From Microbacterium sp. 2FI (GTDB lineage Bacteria; Actinomycetota; Actinomycetes; Actinomycetales; Microbacteriaceae): a DNA stretch of 64,000 nucleotides. Below the pieces are notes generated by a model, which made no database searches, was not told the origin of the DNA, and saw only the letters and a program-made list of their open reading frames with translations. The position numbers were made by a program, and so were the translations under genes. Within the stretch, counting starts at the first letter, position 1; every line of letters begins with the position of its first letter. Shown in pieces: positions 44,271 to 54,265 of this stretch. Location of the stretch: NCBI RefSeq assembly GCF_005502885.1, contig NZ_SCMR01000015.1, positions 42,795 to 106,794 of the forward strand, read 5' to 3'.

Positions 44271-44606
44271 TCAGAACTCTCCCAGCACCTGTTCCAGCCG
44301 CATCACCATCTCCGTTACGCGCGCATCATCCACGGTGTACCTCACCCGCTGCCCGCGCACCGCAACATCCCTTGGCGGGTCGGCGATGATAAGCCCGACC
44401 TCCATGAGCTTCTCGAGCCCGTTCGCGACGGTCATCTTGGGGATCTCGAGCGCCTCGCCGATCTCGGCTCGCGTGAGGCCAGGGTTCTTCCGCAGGTGGC
44501 CAATGATGGTCGCCTGCATGATGTTCCCGAAAGCCTTGATGGGGTCCTCCGCGTAGTCGCTGTTCGCGGGGCGGGTGTATCGAGGCACCTGCCCAGTTTC
44601 GCGCAC
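44271..44606 (-). CDS. winged-helix transcriptional regulator (MarR/ArsR-like)
   Basis: Small regulator of 111 residues, starting with GTG at 44606. A winged helix-turn-helix is readable: LTRAEIGEALEIPKMTVANG (residues about 44-63), LEKLMEVGLI and a wing containing VAVRGQRVRYTVDD. No effector domain. It sits at the border between the sugar genes and the conjugation genes and could belong to either. The target is unknown. Confidence 0.78.
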   Translation of the reverse strand: MRETGQVPRYTRPANSDYAEDPIKAFGNIMQATIIGHLRKNPGLTRAEIGEALEIPKMTVANGLEKLMEVGLIIADPPRDVAVRGQRVRYTVDDARVTEMVMRLEQVLGEF

Positions 44607-44966
44607 TCGATGGCCGGCGTCCAGATGACCGATCCAGAAAGTGCTTCACAATTCGAGTGTAGTGTTATACGCTTCCCTCATGTCAACGACAGCGGCGAAA
44701 ACCAGCGCGACGAACCTCGCGCGAACGCCCTTGTCCCCCAAAGAGCCGACATGCTTTTTCTCCCGGTCTGCAGTATTGTCGCGCTCGGATGTGTCAGCGG
44801 TGGCCTTGGCGACACAGCCCTGGATAGGCGTGTCTCGTCCGTCAGAACCAGAAAGCAATCCTTTTATACGCCCGCGATTCGTGCATAGGATGCCCCCACG
44901 GCGTCTGTCGCGCGAGCCGTACCCCCCGTGCATCAGCGTCGTCCTGGAGATTCAGGAGGACTGATG
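44607..44966. other. gene-free border region
   Basis: About 360 bases without a convincing gene, less GC-rich than the flanks in places. It holds an imperfect palindrome near 44658-44675 (AGTGTA-GTGT-TATACGCT region) that may be the operator of the winged-helix gene, and presumably the promoter of the conjugation operon. No integrase, tRNA or attachment repeat is visible. Confidence 0.5.
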
Positions 44967-45701
44967 ATGACCGCGTCTCGAACCGGGAGTCGGCGAGGAA
45001 TCGCATGGGCGATCGCCGGCGGCGTCGTACTTGCGGCCGGAATCGTCGCAATCGTACTGACTGTGATTTTGACGCAGCCGGCACCAACGCCCTCCGGCAC
45101 CCCGACCTCGACCCCGACGCCAACCGCAGAGCCGACCACCGATCCAGCAGACGCCATGGTCGACGCAACCGTCGTCGACAAGGGCTGGGTCCCCGAGCCG
45201 ATCACCACCGACCCCGACGTCTACATCCGCGAGGCGCTGGCCGCAGCATCCACTTTCGATACCCAGAAGAGCAGCCGCGACGAGTGGCTCATCTACCTCG
45301 ACACGTGGTTCACACCCGACACGCGTTACACCTCCGAAGAGGATCGCGAAGACGACATGCGGGCATCGCAGCTCGAGCTGCGCCAGGCCGTTGTGCTGCC
45401 CGAGCCCGAGTGGGACTCGCTGGCGAACGAGGACGGGCGGGTCGAGGCGTCCGTCCCCGGCGAGATCGCCTACGACGAGGTGCCGGATGACGAATCCGGC
45501 GACATGCTGATCGGCACCGCCGACGTCGTGCTCACCTTCACGCGCTCCGACGTCAGCGGCAACGAGGCCTCGTACGACGAGCAGGTGCGCGTGAGCGTCC
45601 AGGTGCTGTGCGGCGAAGGGTCGGTCCCGACGCCGAACAGCGATCAGCAGCCGGGTGACTGCAAAGTCGTCCGCTACTTCTCAGGGACGCTGGAGCCCTG
45701 A
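44967..45701 (+). CDS. membrane-anchored conjugation-associated protein
   Basis: Protein of 244 residues: a short basic N-terminus, one hydrophobic helix at about 15-36, a Thr/Pro-rich linker (about 38-58) and an extracytoplasmic domain of 180 residues with two Cys near the end. I do not recognise the domain; the layout recalls VirB8/TcpC-type or other accessory subunits of actinobacterial conjugation systems. The ATG at 44967 is preferred over 44964 because AGGAGG is then seven bases away. First gene of the transfer operon; its stop is one base from the next ATG. Confidence 0.75.
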   Translation: MTASRTGSRRGIAWAIAGGVVLAAGIVAIVLTVILTQPAPTPSGTPTSTPTPTAEPTTDPADAMVDATVVDKGWVPEPITTDPDVYIREALAAASTFDTQKSSRDEWLIYLDTWFTPDTRYTSEEDREDDMRASQLELRQAVVLPEPEWDSLANEDGRVEASVPGEIAYDEVPDDESGDMLIGTADVVLTFTRSDVSGNEASYDEQVRVSVQVLCGEGSVPTPNSDQQPGDCKVVRYFSGTLEP

Positions 45702-45702
45702 C

Positions 45703-46311
45703 ATGGGAGCGCCGGTCGCTGCAGCCACAGCCCTCGCCAGCACGAGGACCGGGCGCAGGATCCTGATCGGAGCACTGTTCATCGCCGGCCTCGCGACGGC
45801 ATTCTTCCTCACCCCACTCATCGCCATCCCCTTCGCCGTCGCCGGTCAGGCCGTGGTCGCAGAGACAACCACGAAGGCCCCGGCGGTCAACGGCGATTGG
45901 GGCTATCCGCTCGCCGGCGCGTACTCGAAGGGCCGCGGCTTCGGGTACAACCCGGTCGTCGGCTGCACCTACTGCTCGACCAACCACAAGGGCTACGACA
46001 TGGCCCAGGGATGCGGCACCACGATCCACGCTGCCGGCCCGGGCCGCGTCATCACGGCGGGCCAGTTCCACGGGTGGGGCAACACCGTCCGCATCGACCA
46101 CGGCGACGGACTCGTCACCCTCTACGGCCACATGCAGTGGGACTCGATCCGGGTGAGCGTCGGCGACGACATCACCGCCGGCACTCCCCTGGGCGCCGAA
46201 GGCAACACCGGCCGTTCGTTCGGCTGTCACCTGCACTTCGAGGTGCTCCGCGACGGCACCTCCATCGATCCACAACCGTTCATGGCCGCACTCGGCCTTC
46301 CGCTCACGTGA
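45703..46311 (+). CDS. M23-family peptidase of the transfer apparatus
   Basis: Protein of 202 residues with an N-terminal membrane helix (about 20-45) and a LytM/M23 zinc-peptidase domain: HKGYDMA provides the first His and Asp ligands, and CHLHFEV the HxH motif. It would cut peptidoglycan to let the transfer channel cross the cell wall. Two extra Cys (GCTYCSTNHKG) lie just before the active site. It begins one base after the previous stop and is followed by a VirB2-like gene. Confidence 0.9.
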   Translation: MGAPVAAATALASTRTGRRILIGALFIAGLATAFFLTPLIAIPFAVAGQAVVAETTTKAPAVNGDWGYPLAGAYSKGRGFGYNPVVGCTYCSTNHKGYDMAQGCGTTIHAAGPGRVITAGQFHGWGNTVRIDHGDGLVTLYGHMQWDSIRVSVGDDITAGTPLGAEGNTGRSFGCHLHFEVLRDGTSIDPQPFMAALGLPLT

Positions 46312-46337
46312 CAACCGGCCCAACGAAGGAGCAGATC

Positions 46338-46637
46338 ATGCGAATCAGAACCACGCTGTCGACGGATGTCGACGTGCCCGACATCGAGCCTGACTTCTCC
46401 GCCCCGTTCTTCCAGGGCTTCCAGGTCGTGGCGTCGTACATCCTGGCCGGCGCGATGCTCGTCGTGCTGATCATGCTCATAATCGCCGGCGCGGCGCTTG
46501 CGTTCCGCGGCCTCGCGTCAGATCGGGTGCGCACATGGGCGGGCGAGAACATCCTCTGGATCTTCATCGCCGCGGCTGTCCTCGGCGCGGCATCCGGTCT
46601 CTTCCAGTGGTTCGTGAACTTCGACTTCGGATTCTGA
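46338..46637 (+). CDS. small two-helix membrane protein, VirB2/TrbC-like
   Basis: Protein of 99 residues with two hydrophobic helices (about 36-56 and 73-92) separated by a short basic loop, like pilin-type subunits of type IV secretion systems. The ATG at 46338 follows AAGGAGCAG. The stop overlaps the start of the VirB6-like gene as TGATG. The assignment rests on size, topology and position, not on a sequence signature. Confidence 0.7.
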   Translation: MRIRTTLSTDVDVPDIEPDFSAPFFQGFQVVASYILAGAMLVVLIMLIIAGAALAFRGLASDRVRTWAGENILWIFIAAAVLGAASGLFQWFVNFDFGF

Positions 46638-48085
46638 TGCGCACGCTGCGTTCATTGCTCGTCGGGGCCGTCATCGGCCTCGGTCTCGCCGTGAGCGCGC
46701 TCGCGCCGGCCCACGCAGCGTCGCCCGCCCACGAAACCCGCGTCGTGACCGCAGTCTCATCCCCGGTCACCGGCGAACCGTGGTCGGCGCCGGCGTTCCC
46801 CGTCGACTGCTTCCATGCCGCGGGCCAGGTCACGTGCACTCCGGAGAGCACCGCAGACATCAAGCCGCAGCAGTGCTTCATCAACGTCTACTTCGACGGG
46901 TCGAAGGCGACGATCTGCACGACCTACGAGGGCCATGTGTCGGCGATCAAGACCAGCGGCGGCAAGCCCCTGCTCGTCGAGTACGGCTGCTCCATCGGAG
47001 ACGTCGTATGTGTCACGTTCGAGAACGCCGGCCGCGGCATGGCGCTCTCGACGACGGCGATGATGTTCACCGTCGCCGAGAACATGCGCTTCGACACGTC
47101 CTCGGTGCTGTGGACCGCGGCCACCGGCGAGTGGTCGTTCTGGCAGTGGGCCGTGCTCACCGTGCTGTTCGGCGCCATGGTGTGGGCCATCGCGGCGGCT
47201 GCGATCTCGGGCGATCGCGCCGAGCTCGTCGGCGCACTCATCCGCAGTTTCATCGCCTTCCCCGCCACCGCGATCACGCTGTGGGCAACCGGCCACCTGC
47301 TCAACGCGATCGATGACCTCACCTGGTACATCCTGAATCGAGACGGCGCGACCGGGCTCTTCTCGACACTGCAGTCGGTCATGTGGGCAGGCGGCCAGGC
47401 GAACTACTTCTTCGCCTTCGTGATCCACGGCCTCTTGATGGTCGGGATGCTGCTCCTCATGCTCGTGTTCGCCTTCCGCAACATCGTGCTGGCGGCCCTG
47501 ATCGCGGTAGGCCCGGTGGCATGGATGCTGTACCCCGTCCGAGCAGTCGGGCCCCAGTGGATCGTCCGCTACGTGTCAGCAGTAGCCGTGCTCTTGCTCA
47601 CGGGCCCGCTCACGATCGGGTTCGTCACGCTCATCATCAACGGCCTCGCGAACGTCCGCACGATCTGGAACCCGCAGTCCTGGCCGCTTCTCATCGGGCT
47701 GGTGCTCGTCGCGTTTGCACCGTTCGCGGTGTTCGGACTGTTCAGCTTCGTCGGGGCGGTCGCCGCCGACTCAGTCGGCTCACGCGTCGGCTCGGGCGCT
47801 GGCCATGCCGCATCGAGCGCCGCGCGCTCCGCAGCACGTGTCCCCAGCCGCATCAGCGCAACGCCCGCCGGCATGAAGCCCGACGCCTCTCGTCCCGGCC
47901 AAGCCAGCGGCCCCACCGGCGGCTCGTCGTCGAGCGGACCGCCGCGCGGTCCGTCCGGCCCCGCTGGCTCGCCCGGCCCGTCGAGCAAGAACCCCTCGCC
48001 GCCGCCCAGCGCACCCGTCAACTCGCAATCCCAGAACACCACCGCGGGGAGCCCTCCTCCGCCGCGCAGGGAGAGGACCGCATGA
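46637..48085 (+). CDS. polytopic membrane protein, VirB6/TrbL-like
   Basis: Protein of 482 residues: signal-like first helix, an extracytoplasmic region of about 100 residues with several Cys, then seven or eight membrane helices (about 165-380) and a low-complexity tail rich in Ser, Pro and Gly (about 400-482). This matches TrbL/VirB6-type inner-membrane channel subunits of actinobacterial conjugation operons. Its stop overlaps the next start as ATGA. Confidence 0.8.
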   Translation: MRTLRSLLVGAVIGLGLAVSALAPAHAASPAHETRVVTAVSSPVTGEPWSAPAFPVDCFHAAGQVTCTPESTADIKPQQCFINVYFDGSKATICTTYEGHVSAIKTSGGKPLLVEYGCSIGDVVCVTFENAGRGMALSTTAMMFTVAENMRFDTSSVLWTAATGEWSFWQWAVLTVLFGAMVWAIAAAAISGDRAELVGALIRSFIAFPATAITLWATGHLLNAIDDLTWYILNRDGATGLFSTLQSVMWAGGQANYFFAFVIHGLLMVGMLLLMLVFAFRNIVLAALIAVGPVAWMLYPVRAVGPQWIVRYVSAVAVLLLTGPLTIGFVTLIINGLANVRTIWNPQSWPLLIGLVLVAFAPFAVFGLFSFVGAVAADSVGSRVGSGAGHAASSAARSAARVPSRISATPAGMKPDASRPGQASGPTGGSSSSGPPRGPSGPAGSPGPSSKNPSPPPSAPVNSQSQNTTAGSPPPPRRERTA

Positions 48086-49572
48086 TGACCACACAAGATC
48101 TGTCCCGCCCGGTCCGACTACCCCGCCGCTCTCGGCAGGGAATCGCGATGGGGATGGACGGCTGGCAGCTCACCTGCATCGCGATCGCGGCGGTCATCGT
48201 GCTGATCTCGGTCAACCGCTTCGGGCCGCCCGGCCTTCTTTACGGCGCACCGCTCTACCTGCCGATCGGCGTCTTCGCCTTCATCACCATCCACGGCGAG
48301 TCCGCACCGCGACAGTCCGGCCTGTGGGTGATGAAGCAGGTGCGTCACGCCAGTGACGCGACGAAGCACGTGTACCGGCCGGAGCGCGTCCAACTGGCGG
48401 GAACCCTGAACCTCCCCGGCATCCGCGCATCCATCCAGCTCTGGGATGTCGACGACGTCGCGTGCGTCTACAACCCGCACGATCGCGCGGTATCGGTCAC
48501 AGCCGAAGTCGAGGTCGACGGGTTCCTCATGAAGGACATCCTCGAGCGGCACGACCTCGCACAGCAGTGGGCGCCGGTGCTGGCATCCTTCACCCAACGA
48601 CCCGGGATCAAGCGCGCCGTTCTGCAGGAGCGCACCATTCCGACGACCATCCGCGCCGCGCGCGACCACTACGAGTCGACGGCGCGCAAGCGGGAGGTCG
48701 ACACCACCGCAGCGGTCAACCAGAACTACGAGCGAGTCATGGATCGCTCCGAGCCATTCGCCGTCTCGCACCGCAACTACTTGACCTTCACGCTCGATCT
48801 CATCGCTCTCGGTCCGCAGCTGAAGTCGCTCGGCGGTGGCGAGGATGCCGTGAAGACACTCGCGTACCTCGAGGCCAAGAACCTCGCCGACGCACTCCGA
48901 GCCTCGCGCATCACCGTCCGCCGCTGGCTATCGCCGCGCGATGTCGCGGCGCTCACCCGGGTCGGATTCGACCCCGAGTTCGCTGCCAACGTGCAGAACC
49001 GCGCGGACGATCAGCGCGGCGTCGATCCCGTCGCGATCGGGCCGATGTATCTCGAGGAACCCCGCGGCAAGAACGGCGTCGTCTACACCGACTCCGGTGT
49101 TCACACCACGATGTGGATCCACGAGTGGCCGCGGTCCGACACCGCGGTCGGGTTCGTCGAGCCGGTCGTCTTCGCACGGACGCCGTCGGGTGAGGCCATC
49201 ACCCACATCTTCTCCGTCGTACTCACGCCCGTCTCGGTGAAGAAGGCGATGAAGCGGATCGAAGAGGACAAGAAAGTCTGGCGCGGCAATGAGTCACTCC
49301 GCGCCAAGCGCGGCGTCGACGGCTCTGCAGCGGATGCCGCGGACTGGGATGCCCTCGAGCGTCAAGAGGAAGAGATCGTCGCCGGCCACGGCGAGTTCCG
49401 CTACGGCGCGTACCTGACGGTCACCGCTCGCGATGATGAAGCTCTCGACGAGGCGATAGCGGGCATGCGCAACGCACTCGCGCGAGCGGGCATGGAGCCG
49501 CAGATCCTCTACTGCCAGCAGGCCGAAGCCCTCATGGTCAACGCACTCCCGATCGGCGTGGGGATGAAGTGA
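48082..49572 (+). CDS. SCO6880-like conjugation protein
   Basis: Protein of 496 residues with two N-terminal hydrophobic segments (about 25-65, PrgI-like) and a long soluble part without a Walker A motif. It precedes the VirB4-like ATPase gene, an order seen for SCO6880-type proteins of actinobacterial mobile elements, where PrgI and an inactive VirB4-like part are thought to form the channel base. I call it SCO6880-like from memory of sequence style. ATG codons at 48082 and 48085 are both possible; GAGAGGA precedes them. Confidence 0.7.
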   Translation: MMTTQDLSRPVRLPRRSRQGIAMGMDGWQLTCIAIAAVIVLISVNRFGPPGLLYGAPLYLPIGVFAFITIHGESAPRQSGLWVMKQVRHASDATKHVYRPERVQLAGTLNLPGIRASIQLWDVDDVACVYNPHDRAVSVTAEVEVDGFLMKDILERHDLAQQWAPVLASFTQRPGIKRAVLQERTIPTTIRAARDHYESTARKREVDTTAAVNQNYERVMDRSEPFAVSHRNYLTFTLDLIALGPQLKSLGGGEDAVKTLAYLEAKNLADALRASRITVRRWLSPRDVAALTRVGFDPEFAANVQNRADDQRGVDPVAIGPMYLEEPRGKNGVVYTDSGVHTTMWIHEWPRSDTAVGFVEPVVFARTPSGEAITHIFSVVLTPVSVKKAMKRIEEDKKVWRGNESLRAKRGVDGSAADAADWDALERQEEEIVAGHGEFRYGAYLTVTARDDEALDEAIAGMRNALARAGMEPQILYCQQAEALMVNALPIGVGMK

Positions 49573-51173
49573 TGACACGGCACATCGCAACCTTCGAGCC
49601 CGGAGATCTCAGCAAGCGGGAGCGCCGAGCCTTCAGGCGCGACCTCAACCGAGCGGCTCGCGAGGACAAGCCGGCGCCCGCCCGCCGTCGTGACCGGGCG
49701 CTGCCCGATGCCGCCGTTCCCGGGCCTTTCGGCCCCGGGATCACCCAGGGCGGCTACTGGAACCTGGCACGGCCCGCGATCCCCGCACATCAGGCGACCT
49801 CGCGGCAGATCGCCGGCATCTACCCCTTCGTCGCCGATGCCGGCCTCGGCCATCTCGGGCCCATCCTCGGCGTCGATCTCAACGCCGACGCGCTCTGGCA
49901 CTTCTCCCCGTGGGAGACCTACCTCGACAAGAGCGACCGCCGCACGTTCTCGACCAACCTGCTCGTCCTCGGCGCGTACCGCGCGGGCAAGAGCGGCACC
50001 ATCAAGTCGCTGGTCACCCGCTCGATCGCGTTCGGGCACCAAGCTGTGGTTCCGTCCGACCCGAAGGGCGAGTGGGTCACCGTCGCGGAGGCCATGCCCG
50101 GCGGCGTCGTGATCCGGATCGGCGGCGGCAGCGCCGCGCGTCTGAACCCCCTCGATCGCGGTCCGCGCCGCGCGAAAGTCGACGATGAGCAGGACGTCAT
50201 GATGGTGCGCCAACGCCGCATCACGACACTCATCTCGCTCGTCGAGATGGCACTCGGCAGCACGCGCCTCACGGCGGTCGAGCACGCCGCCATCCACGAA
50301 GCGCTCGAGCGCTGCATCCGATCGACGGGCGACCGGCCGACCCTGCGGGGTGTCTACGAGCACCTCGGCACGATCGTCGAAGACGCCGGCACCGACTTCC
50401 GACTGTCCGACGGCGCGGTTCAGCCGCGCTTCGTGCTGCGCCGGTTCGTCGACGGAGACCTGTCGGGACTCTTCGAGGACGAGTCGACCGTGGCCTTCGA
50501 TGCGGATGCTTCGATCGTCGTCGTCGACACCTCGGAGCTCTTCGCTCGCAGCGAGCTCGTCGCCCAGCTCACGCAGGTGTGCACGACCGCATGGATCCAG
50601 GCCGTCGTCTCCGACCGGTCGTCAAAGCGCACGCGCTACCTCATCCGTGAAGAGGGCTGGCGCGATATGACCTCGCTCGCCTCGCTCCAGATGTTCCAGC
50701 AGTGGCTCAAGCTCTCGCGTCACTACGGCATCAGCAACATCGTGATCCTGCACAAGCTCGGCGATCTCGACGCGGTCGGTGAGGCCGATTCGAAGGAGCG
50801 CAACCTCGCCTACTCGATCGTCGGAGACATCGAGAACAAGTTCATCTTCCGTGCCAATCACCAAGAGGCGGCGAGTCTGCGCGAGCGGCTCAACATCCCC
50901 GCGACCCACGTCGAAGACGCCCGCCGACTGCGCATGGGCGTGTTCCTCGCGTACGTCGGCCAGCACTCCTACGTCGTCGACTGCTTCGCCACCTCGACCG
51001 AGTGGGAGTACGAGCTCTTCAAGACCGACGAAGCCATGACGCCCGACGAAGACGACGGGATGCTGCGACTGCCCGACGCCGATGAGCTCAACCGGTTCTG
51101 GCCAGACGACTCCCCCATCGACACCAGCCTCGACGGCTGGCTGTCGCCGACCTGGAAGGAGACCCCGCAATGA
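49572..51173 (+). CDS. VirB4/TraC-like ATPase of the transfer channel
   Basis: ATPase of 533 residues. Walker A is GAYRAGKSGT near residue 140 and Walker B is SIVVVDTSE near 317. The middle part has SDPKGEW, typical of VirB4/HerA-type motors. It would energise the type IV secretion-like channel on the cytoplasmic face. The ATG at 49572 overlaps the previous stop as TGATG, and its own stop overlaps the next gene as ATGA. Confidence 0.88.
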   Translation: MTRHIATFEPGDLSKRERRAFRRDLNRAAREDKPAPARRRDRALPDAAVPGPFGPGITQGGYWNLARPAIPAHQATSRQIAGIYPFVADAGLGHLGPILGVDLNADALWHFSPWETYLDKSDRRTFSTNLLVLGAYRAGKSGTIKSLVTRSIAFGHQAVVPSDPKGEWVTVAEAMPGGVVIRIGGGSAARLNPLDRGPRRAKVDDEQDVMMVRQRRITTLISLVEMALGSTRLTAVEHAAIHEALERCIRSTGDRPTLRGVYEHLGTIVEDAGTDFRLSDGAVQPRFVLRRFVDGDLSGLFEDESTVAFDADASIVVVDTSELFARSELVAQLTQVCTTAWIQAVVSDRSSKRTRYLIREEGWRDMTSLASLQMFQQWLKLSRHYGISNIVILHKLGDLDAVGEADSKERNLAYSIVGDIENKFIFRANHQEAASLRERLNIPATHVEDARRLRMGVFLAYVGQHSYVVDCFATSTEWEYELFKTDEAMTPDEDDGMLRLPDADELNRFWPDDSPIDTSLDGWLSPTWKETPQ

Positions 51174-52441
51174 GTCTCGACACCACACCCCGCGCGTATG
51201 CCAACGTCACAGGTCCGACCGCCACGTTCCGAACCCCGGAGGGAGCCGTCGAACCACTCGCCGCAACACCCACCGACGACATCCGACAGGTGATCCTGCA
51301 CCGGGCGGCCGCTGAGGCGCAGCGCACCGGCATCCCCGTCGAACTTGTCACGAAGGGCGACCGCGGCGAACACCATCTGCTCGTCGCCGCCGACGGGTCG
51401 ATCGCGTCGGCCCCCGCGACCGAGCCGCCCTCCGCCGACAACCCGCAGACGTTCGAGAGCCCATCGCAACAGCGAGAGGAGGTGAATACCGAAGCTCCGG
51501 GGCACGAACCTCTTCGCAGTCGCCGCGCCCCGGAGCCTCCCTCACGTCCTTCGTTCATCGGGACCGACTCTTCGGTCGCGCCGACGACGGGGTGGCCGGC
51601 GCTGTTCGCACGCCTCGGATTCGGGCCGTCACCGCTCGAGCTCGCGCGTCGCGACAATGAGCGCATCGTCTCGCAGCAGTGGGCGGGATGCCGCACCATT
51701 GCCGTCGCGAACGGCAAAGGCGGCGTGGGCAAGACGATGACCACTGCAATGCTCGCGGCGGTGTTCGCCCGGTACGGCGGAGGGAACGTGCTCGCGTGGG
51801 ACAACAACGACACCCGCGGAACGCTCGGATGGCGCACCGAGACGGGTCGATACGACACGACGATCAAGGATCTCCTGCCCGCAGCCCCCAACCTACTGAC
51901 GCCCGGCGCGGGCGTCTCCGACATCGCGCGGTTCGTGCACCACCAGTCCGCGGATCGGTATGACGTGCTGCGCTCGAATCCTGAGCTGCTCGCCGCTCAC
52001 CAGCGGATCGCGACAGCCGAGTTCGATCTGCTGATGCAGGTCGCCGCGCGCTACTACCGGCTGGTGGTGTTCGACTCGGGCAACGACGAGTCGGCCGAGC
52101 GCTGGTTGCGGATGGTCGACTCCTCCTACCAGCTCGTCGTCCCCACGCTCGCCGCCCCCGAGTCCGCCGAGTCGGCCGCACTCCTGCTCGACGCCCTCCG
52201 CGAGCGCGATGAGCGATCTCGGTTCCTCGCCGAGAACGCCGTGGTTGTCGTCACCGAGGCAGAGCCCAACGCGCGCGGTGCGGATCGCATCGCCTCGGGG
52301 TTCGACGGGCATGTCCGCACCGTCGCACGCATCCCATTCGATCCCGCACTCAAGTCGGGGGCGCTGCGCCTCGATGACCTCCGCCCGCGAACGCGAGACG
52401 CCTGGATTCGCGTCGCTGCGGCGGCGGCACGAGGGCTCTGA
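51170..52441 (+). CDS. MinD/ParA-like ATPase with N-terminal extension
   Basis: Protein of 423 residues. The C-terminal 240 residues form a deviant-Walker ATPase: ANGKGGVGKTMTTAM near residue 182, then AWDNNDTRGTLGW and VVFDSGNDES. The first 170 residues are Pro-, Ser- and Thr-rich and variable. Similar proteins accompany actinobacterial conjugation and type VII secretion operons (EspI-like), where they may position or regulate the machine. True plasmid partition is less likely because no ParB gene follows. Confidence 0.82.
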   Translation: MSLDTTPRAYANVTGPTATFRTPEGAVEPLAATPTDDIRQVILHRAAAEAQRTGIPVELVTKGDRGEHHLLVAADGSIASAPATEPPSADNPQTFESPSQQREEVNTEAPGHEPLRSRRAPEPPSRPSFIGTDSSVAPTTGWPALFARLGFGPSPLELARRDNERIVSQQWAGCRTIAVANGKGGVGKTMTTAMLAAVFARYGGGNVLAWDNNDTRGTLGWRTETGRYDTTIKDLLPAAPNLLTPGAGVSDIARFVHHQSADRYDVLRSNPELLAAHQRIATAEFDLLMQVAARYYRLVVFDSGNDESAERWLRMVDSSYQLVVPTLAAPESAESAALLLDALRERDERSRFLAENAVVVVTEAEPNARGADRIASGFDGHVRTVARIPFDPALKSGALRLDDLRPRTRDAWIRVAAAAARGL

Positions 52442-52453
52442 GAGGAGAAGGAC

Positions 52454-54265
52454 ATGAATCAAGGGATGCTGGGCAAAGGGATCGCGATCCTGATCGCGGC
52501 AGCCGTGCTGCTCAACCTCGCCTTCTCGTTCACCGCGGAGTTCGTGACGTGGCTCGCGTGCGGCGCCCGCCCGGAAGCGCAGCACTTCTTCTCCGGGCTC
52601 TGGCTCGCGGTCAGCGGCGATGCGACGACGTACACAGCGCCGGAAGGATGCGCCCTTCCCCAGGGGACGATCATCACCGTCGACTGGGTCGCCCTCGCCG
52701 CGCTCATCGCGATCGCCGTTGCCGGCTACGTCGCCTACAGGCGGTACAAGGAGTCGGACCGAGCGTTCGTCGCCGACCTACTCTCGCGGCCGGGTTTCGC
52801 GAACGCGGCTGAGGTGCGCGACGATCTGTCGGGCAAAGCGGTTCTGGCGCGTGCGGCGCAGCTTCGACCCGACATCGCCCGGCCGAAGCCTACGGATGTC
52901 GGGTGGCGCGTCGGGCGCGCACGCGGCAACGATGTGTTCGTGTCGATCGAAGACTCCGTCGTGCTCGAGGGCCCGCCCCGGTCGGGCAAGGGCTTCCGCG
53001 TGCTGATCTCGGCGATCCTGGACTGGTCGGGCCCGCTGATCACGACCTCCACCACGAACGACAACCTCACGGCCACGATGGGCATGCGTGAGCGCCGTGG
53101 CGAGGTGCACGTCTTCGACCCACAGGAACTCACCGGGGTTCGGCATCCAACCCGTATCTCCCCCTTCGCCGGGTGCGAAGACCCGCTCGTCGCGGCGCAG
53201 CGCGGCAACGCCATCATCACCGGCTCCGCAATCGGCGCTTCGTCGACCAATGGCGAGTGGGCGCAGGCGGCCGGCGACGTGCTCGGCCAACTGCTGCACG
53301 CCGCTGCCATCGGCAACTGCTCCATCGAAGACTTCTACCGCTGGGGCACGAACCCGACCTTCGCGCAGAACAGCGCGGTGTCGATCCTACGTACGGAAGG
53401 CGCACCGGGTTGGGGTGACTCTCTCGATGCGACGCTCTCGGCCGACGTCAAGCTCGTCTCATCCATCTGGTTCGGTGTGCGCGGCGCAGTGGCGCCCCTC
53501 GCGATCCCGCAGATTCGACAAGCGCTCACCCCTCGCCCCGGCGAGCGCGTCTTCGACCCGCACGAGTTCCTCGACGAAGCGAACACCCTGTACTTGATCG
53601 GCTCCGCCGCGGGCGCGGGTGCCATGGGCGGGTTCATCGGCGCGCTGCTCGATGACGTCGTCGAGGTCGCCCGCGCGCGGGCGGTTTCGTCTCCGGGAGC
53701 GCGGCTGCAGCATCCGCTCGGCCTCATCCTCGATGAGATCGCGAACATGTTCCGCTGGGGCAACCTGCCGCGAATTATGGCCGACGGCGGCGGGCGCGGC
53801 ATCTGCACCTTCATCGTGCTGCAAGCACTGTCGCAGGCCGAGACATCATGGTCGCGCGCCGAAGCCGACACCATCTGGGCCGCGGCGACCGCGAAGGTGA
53901 TCCTCGGTGGGGGCTCGAACGTCAGCCACCTCCGCGACATCGAGGCCATCCTCGGCAGCCGGCAGCGGACGCGCACACAGAAGTCGTGGTCAACCCGCGA
54001 GTCGGGCCACTCGACCAGCGAGCATCACGAACGCCTGCCGCTGATGTCGGTCGACGAGATCAGACGGATGCCGCCGAGCGTCGGCCTGCTCGCCTACCGC
54101 AATCGCCGCAGCGCGCTCCTCGACCTCACCGGGTGGGACGAGCGTCGCGATGCCGGCGACATCCAGGCCGCGAAGCGCGCCATAGAGCAGGATCAGCAGG
54201 CCGTGTTCATCGACCGGCGAAACGCCCGGACGGCTCCGGAGCCCGAGGCGGTGAGCGAGGAATGA
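52454..54265 (+). CDS. VirD4/TraG-type coupling protein
   Basis: Coupling ATPase of 603 residues with two N-terminal membrane helices (about 8-27 and 74-92) and a RecA-like motor: GPPRSGKGFRVL near residue 174 is Walker A, and LGLILDEIANMF near 425 is Walker B. It recruits the relaxase-DNA complex to the channel. GGAGAAGG precedes the ATG. It is the clearest marker that this operon is conjugative. The stop overlaps the next ATG as ATGA. Confidence 0.93.
   Translation: MNQGMLGKGIAILIAAAVLLNLAFSFTAEFVTWLACGARPEAQHFFSGLWLAVSGDATTYTAPEGCALPQGTIITVDWVALAALIAIAVAGYVAYRRYKESDRAFVADLLSRPGFANAAEVRDDLSGKAVLARAAQLRPDIARPKPTDVGWRVGRARGNDVFVSIEDSVVLEGPPRSGKGFRVLISAILDWSGPLITTSTTNDNLTATMGMRERRGEVHVFDPQELTGVRHPTRISPFAGCEDPLVAAQRGNAIITGSAIGASSTNGEWAQAAGDVLGQLLHAAAIGNCSIEDFYRWGTNPTFAQNSAVSILRTEGAPGWGDSLDATLSADVKLVSSIWFGVRGAVAPLAIPQIRQALTPRPGERVFDPHEFLDEANTLYLIGSAAGAGAMGGFIGALLDDVVEVARARAVSSPGARLQHPLGLILDEIANMFRWGNLPRIMADGGGRGICTFIVLQALSQAETSWSRAEADTIWAAATAKVILGGGSNVSHLRDIEAILGSRQRTRTQKSWSTRESGHSTSEHHERLPLMSVDEIRRMPPSVGLLAYRNRRSALLDLTGWDERRDAGDIQAAKRAIEQDQQAVFIDRRNARTAPEPEAVSEE

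Noticed and set aside
44646..44964. Small open frames on both strands in the border region
   Set aside because: No ribosome binding site, no domain, overlapping in both directions; more likely a control region.
51170..52441. ParA of a plasmid partition system
   Set aside because: The ATPase motif fits, but no ParB gene or parS-like repeats follow and the gene is embedded in the transfer operon; a conjugation-associated MinD-like role is more likely.
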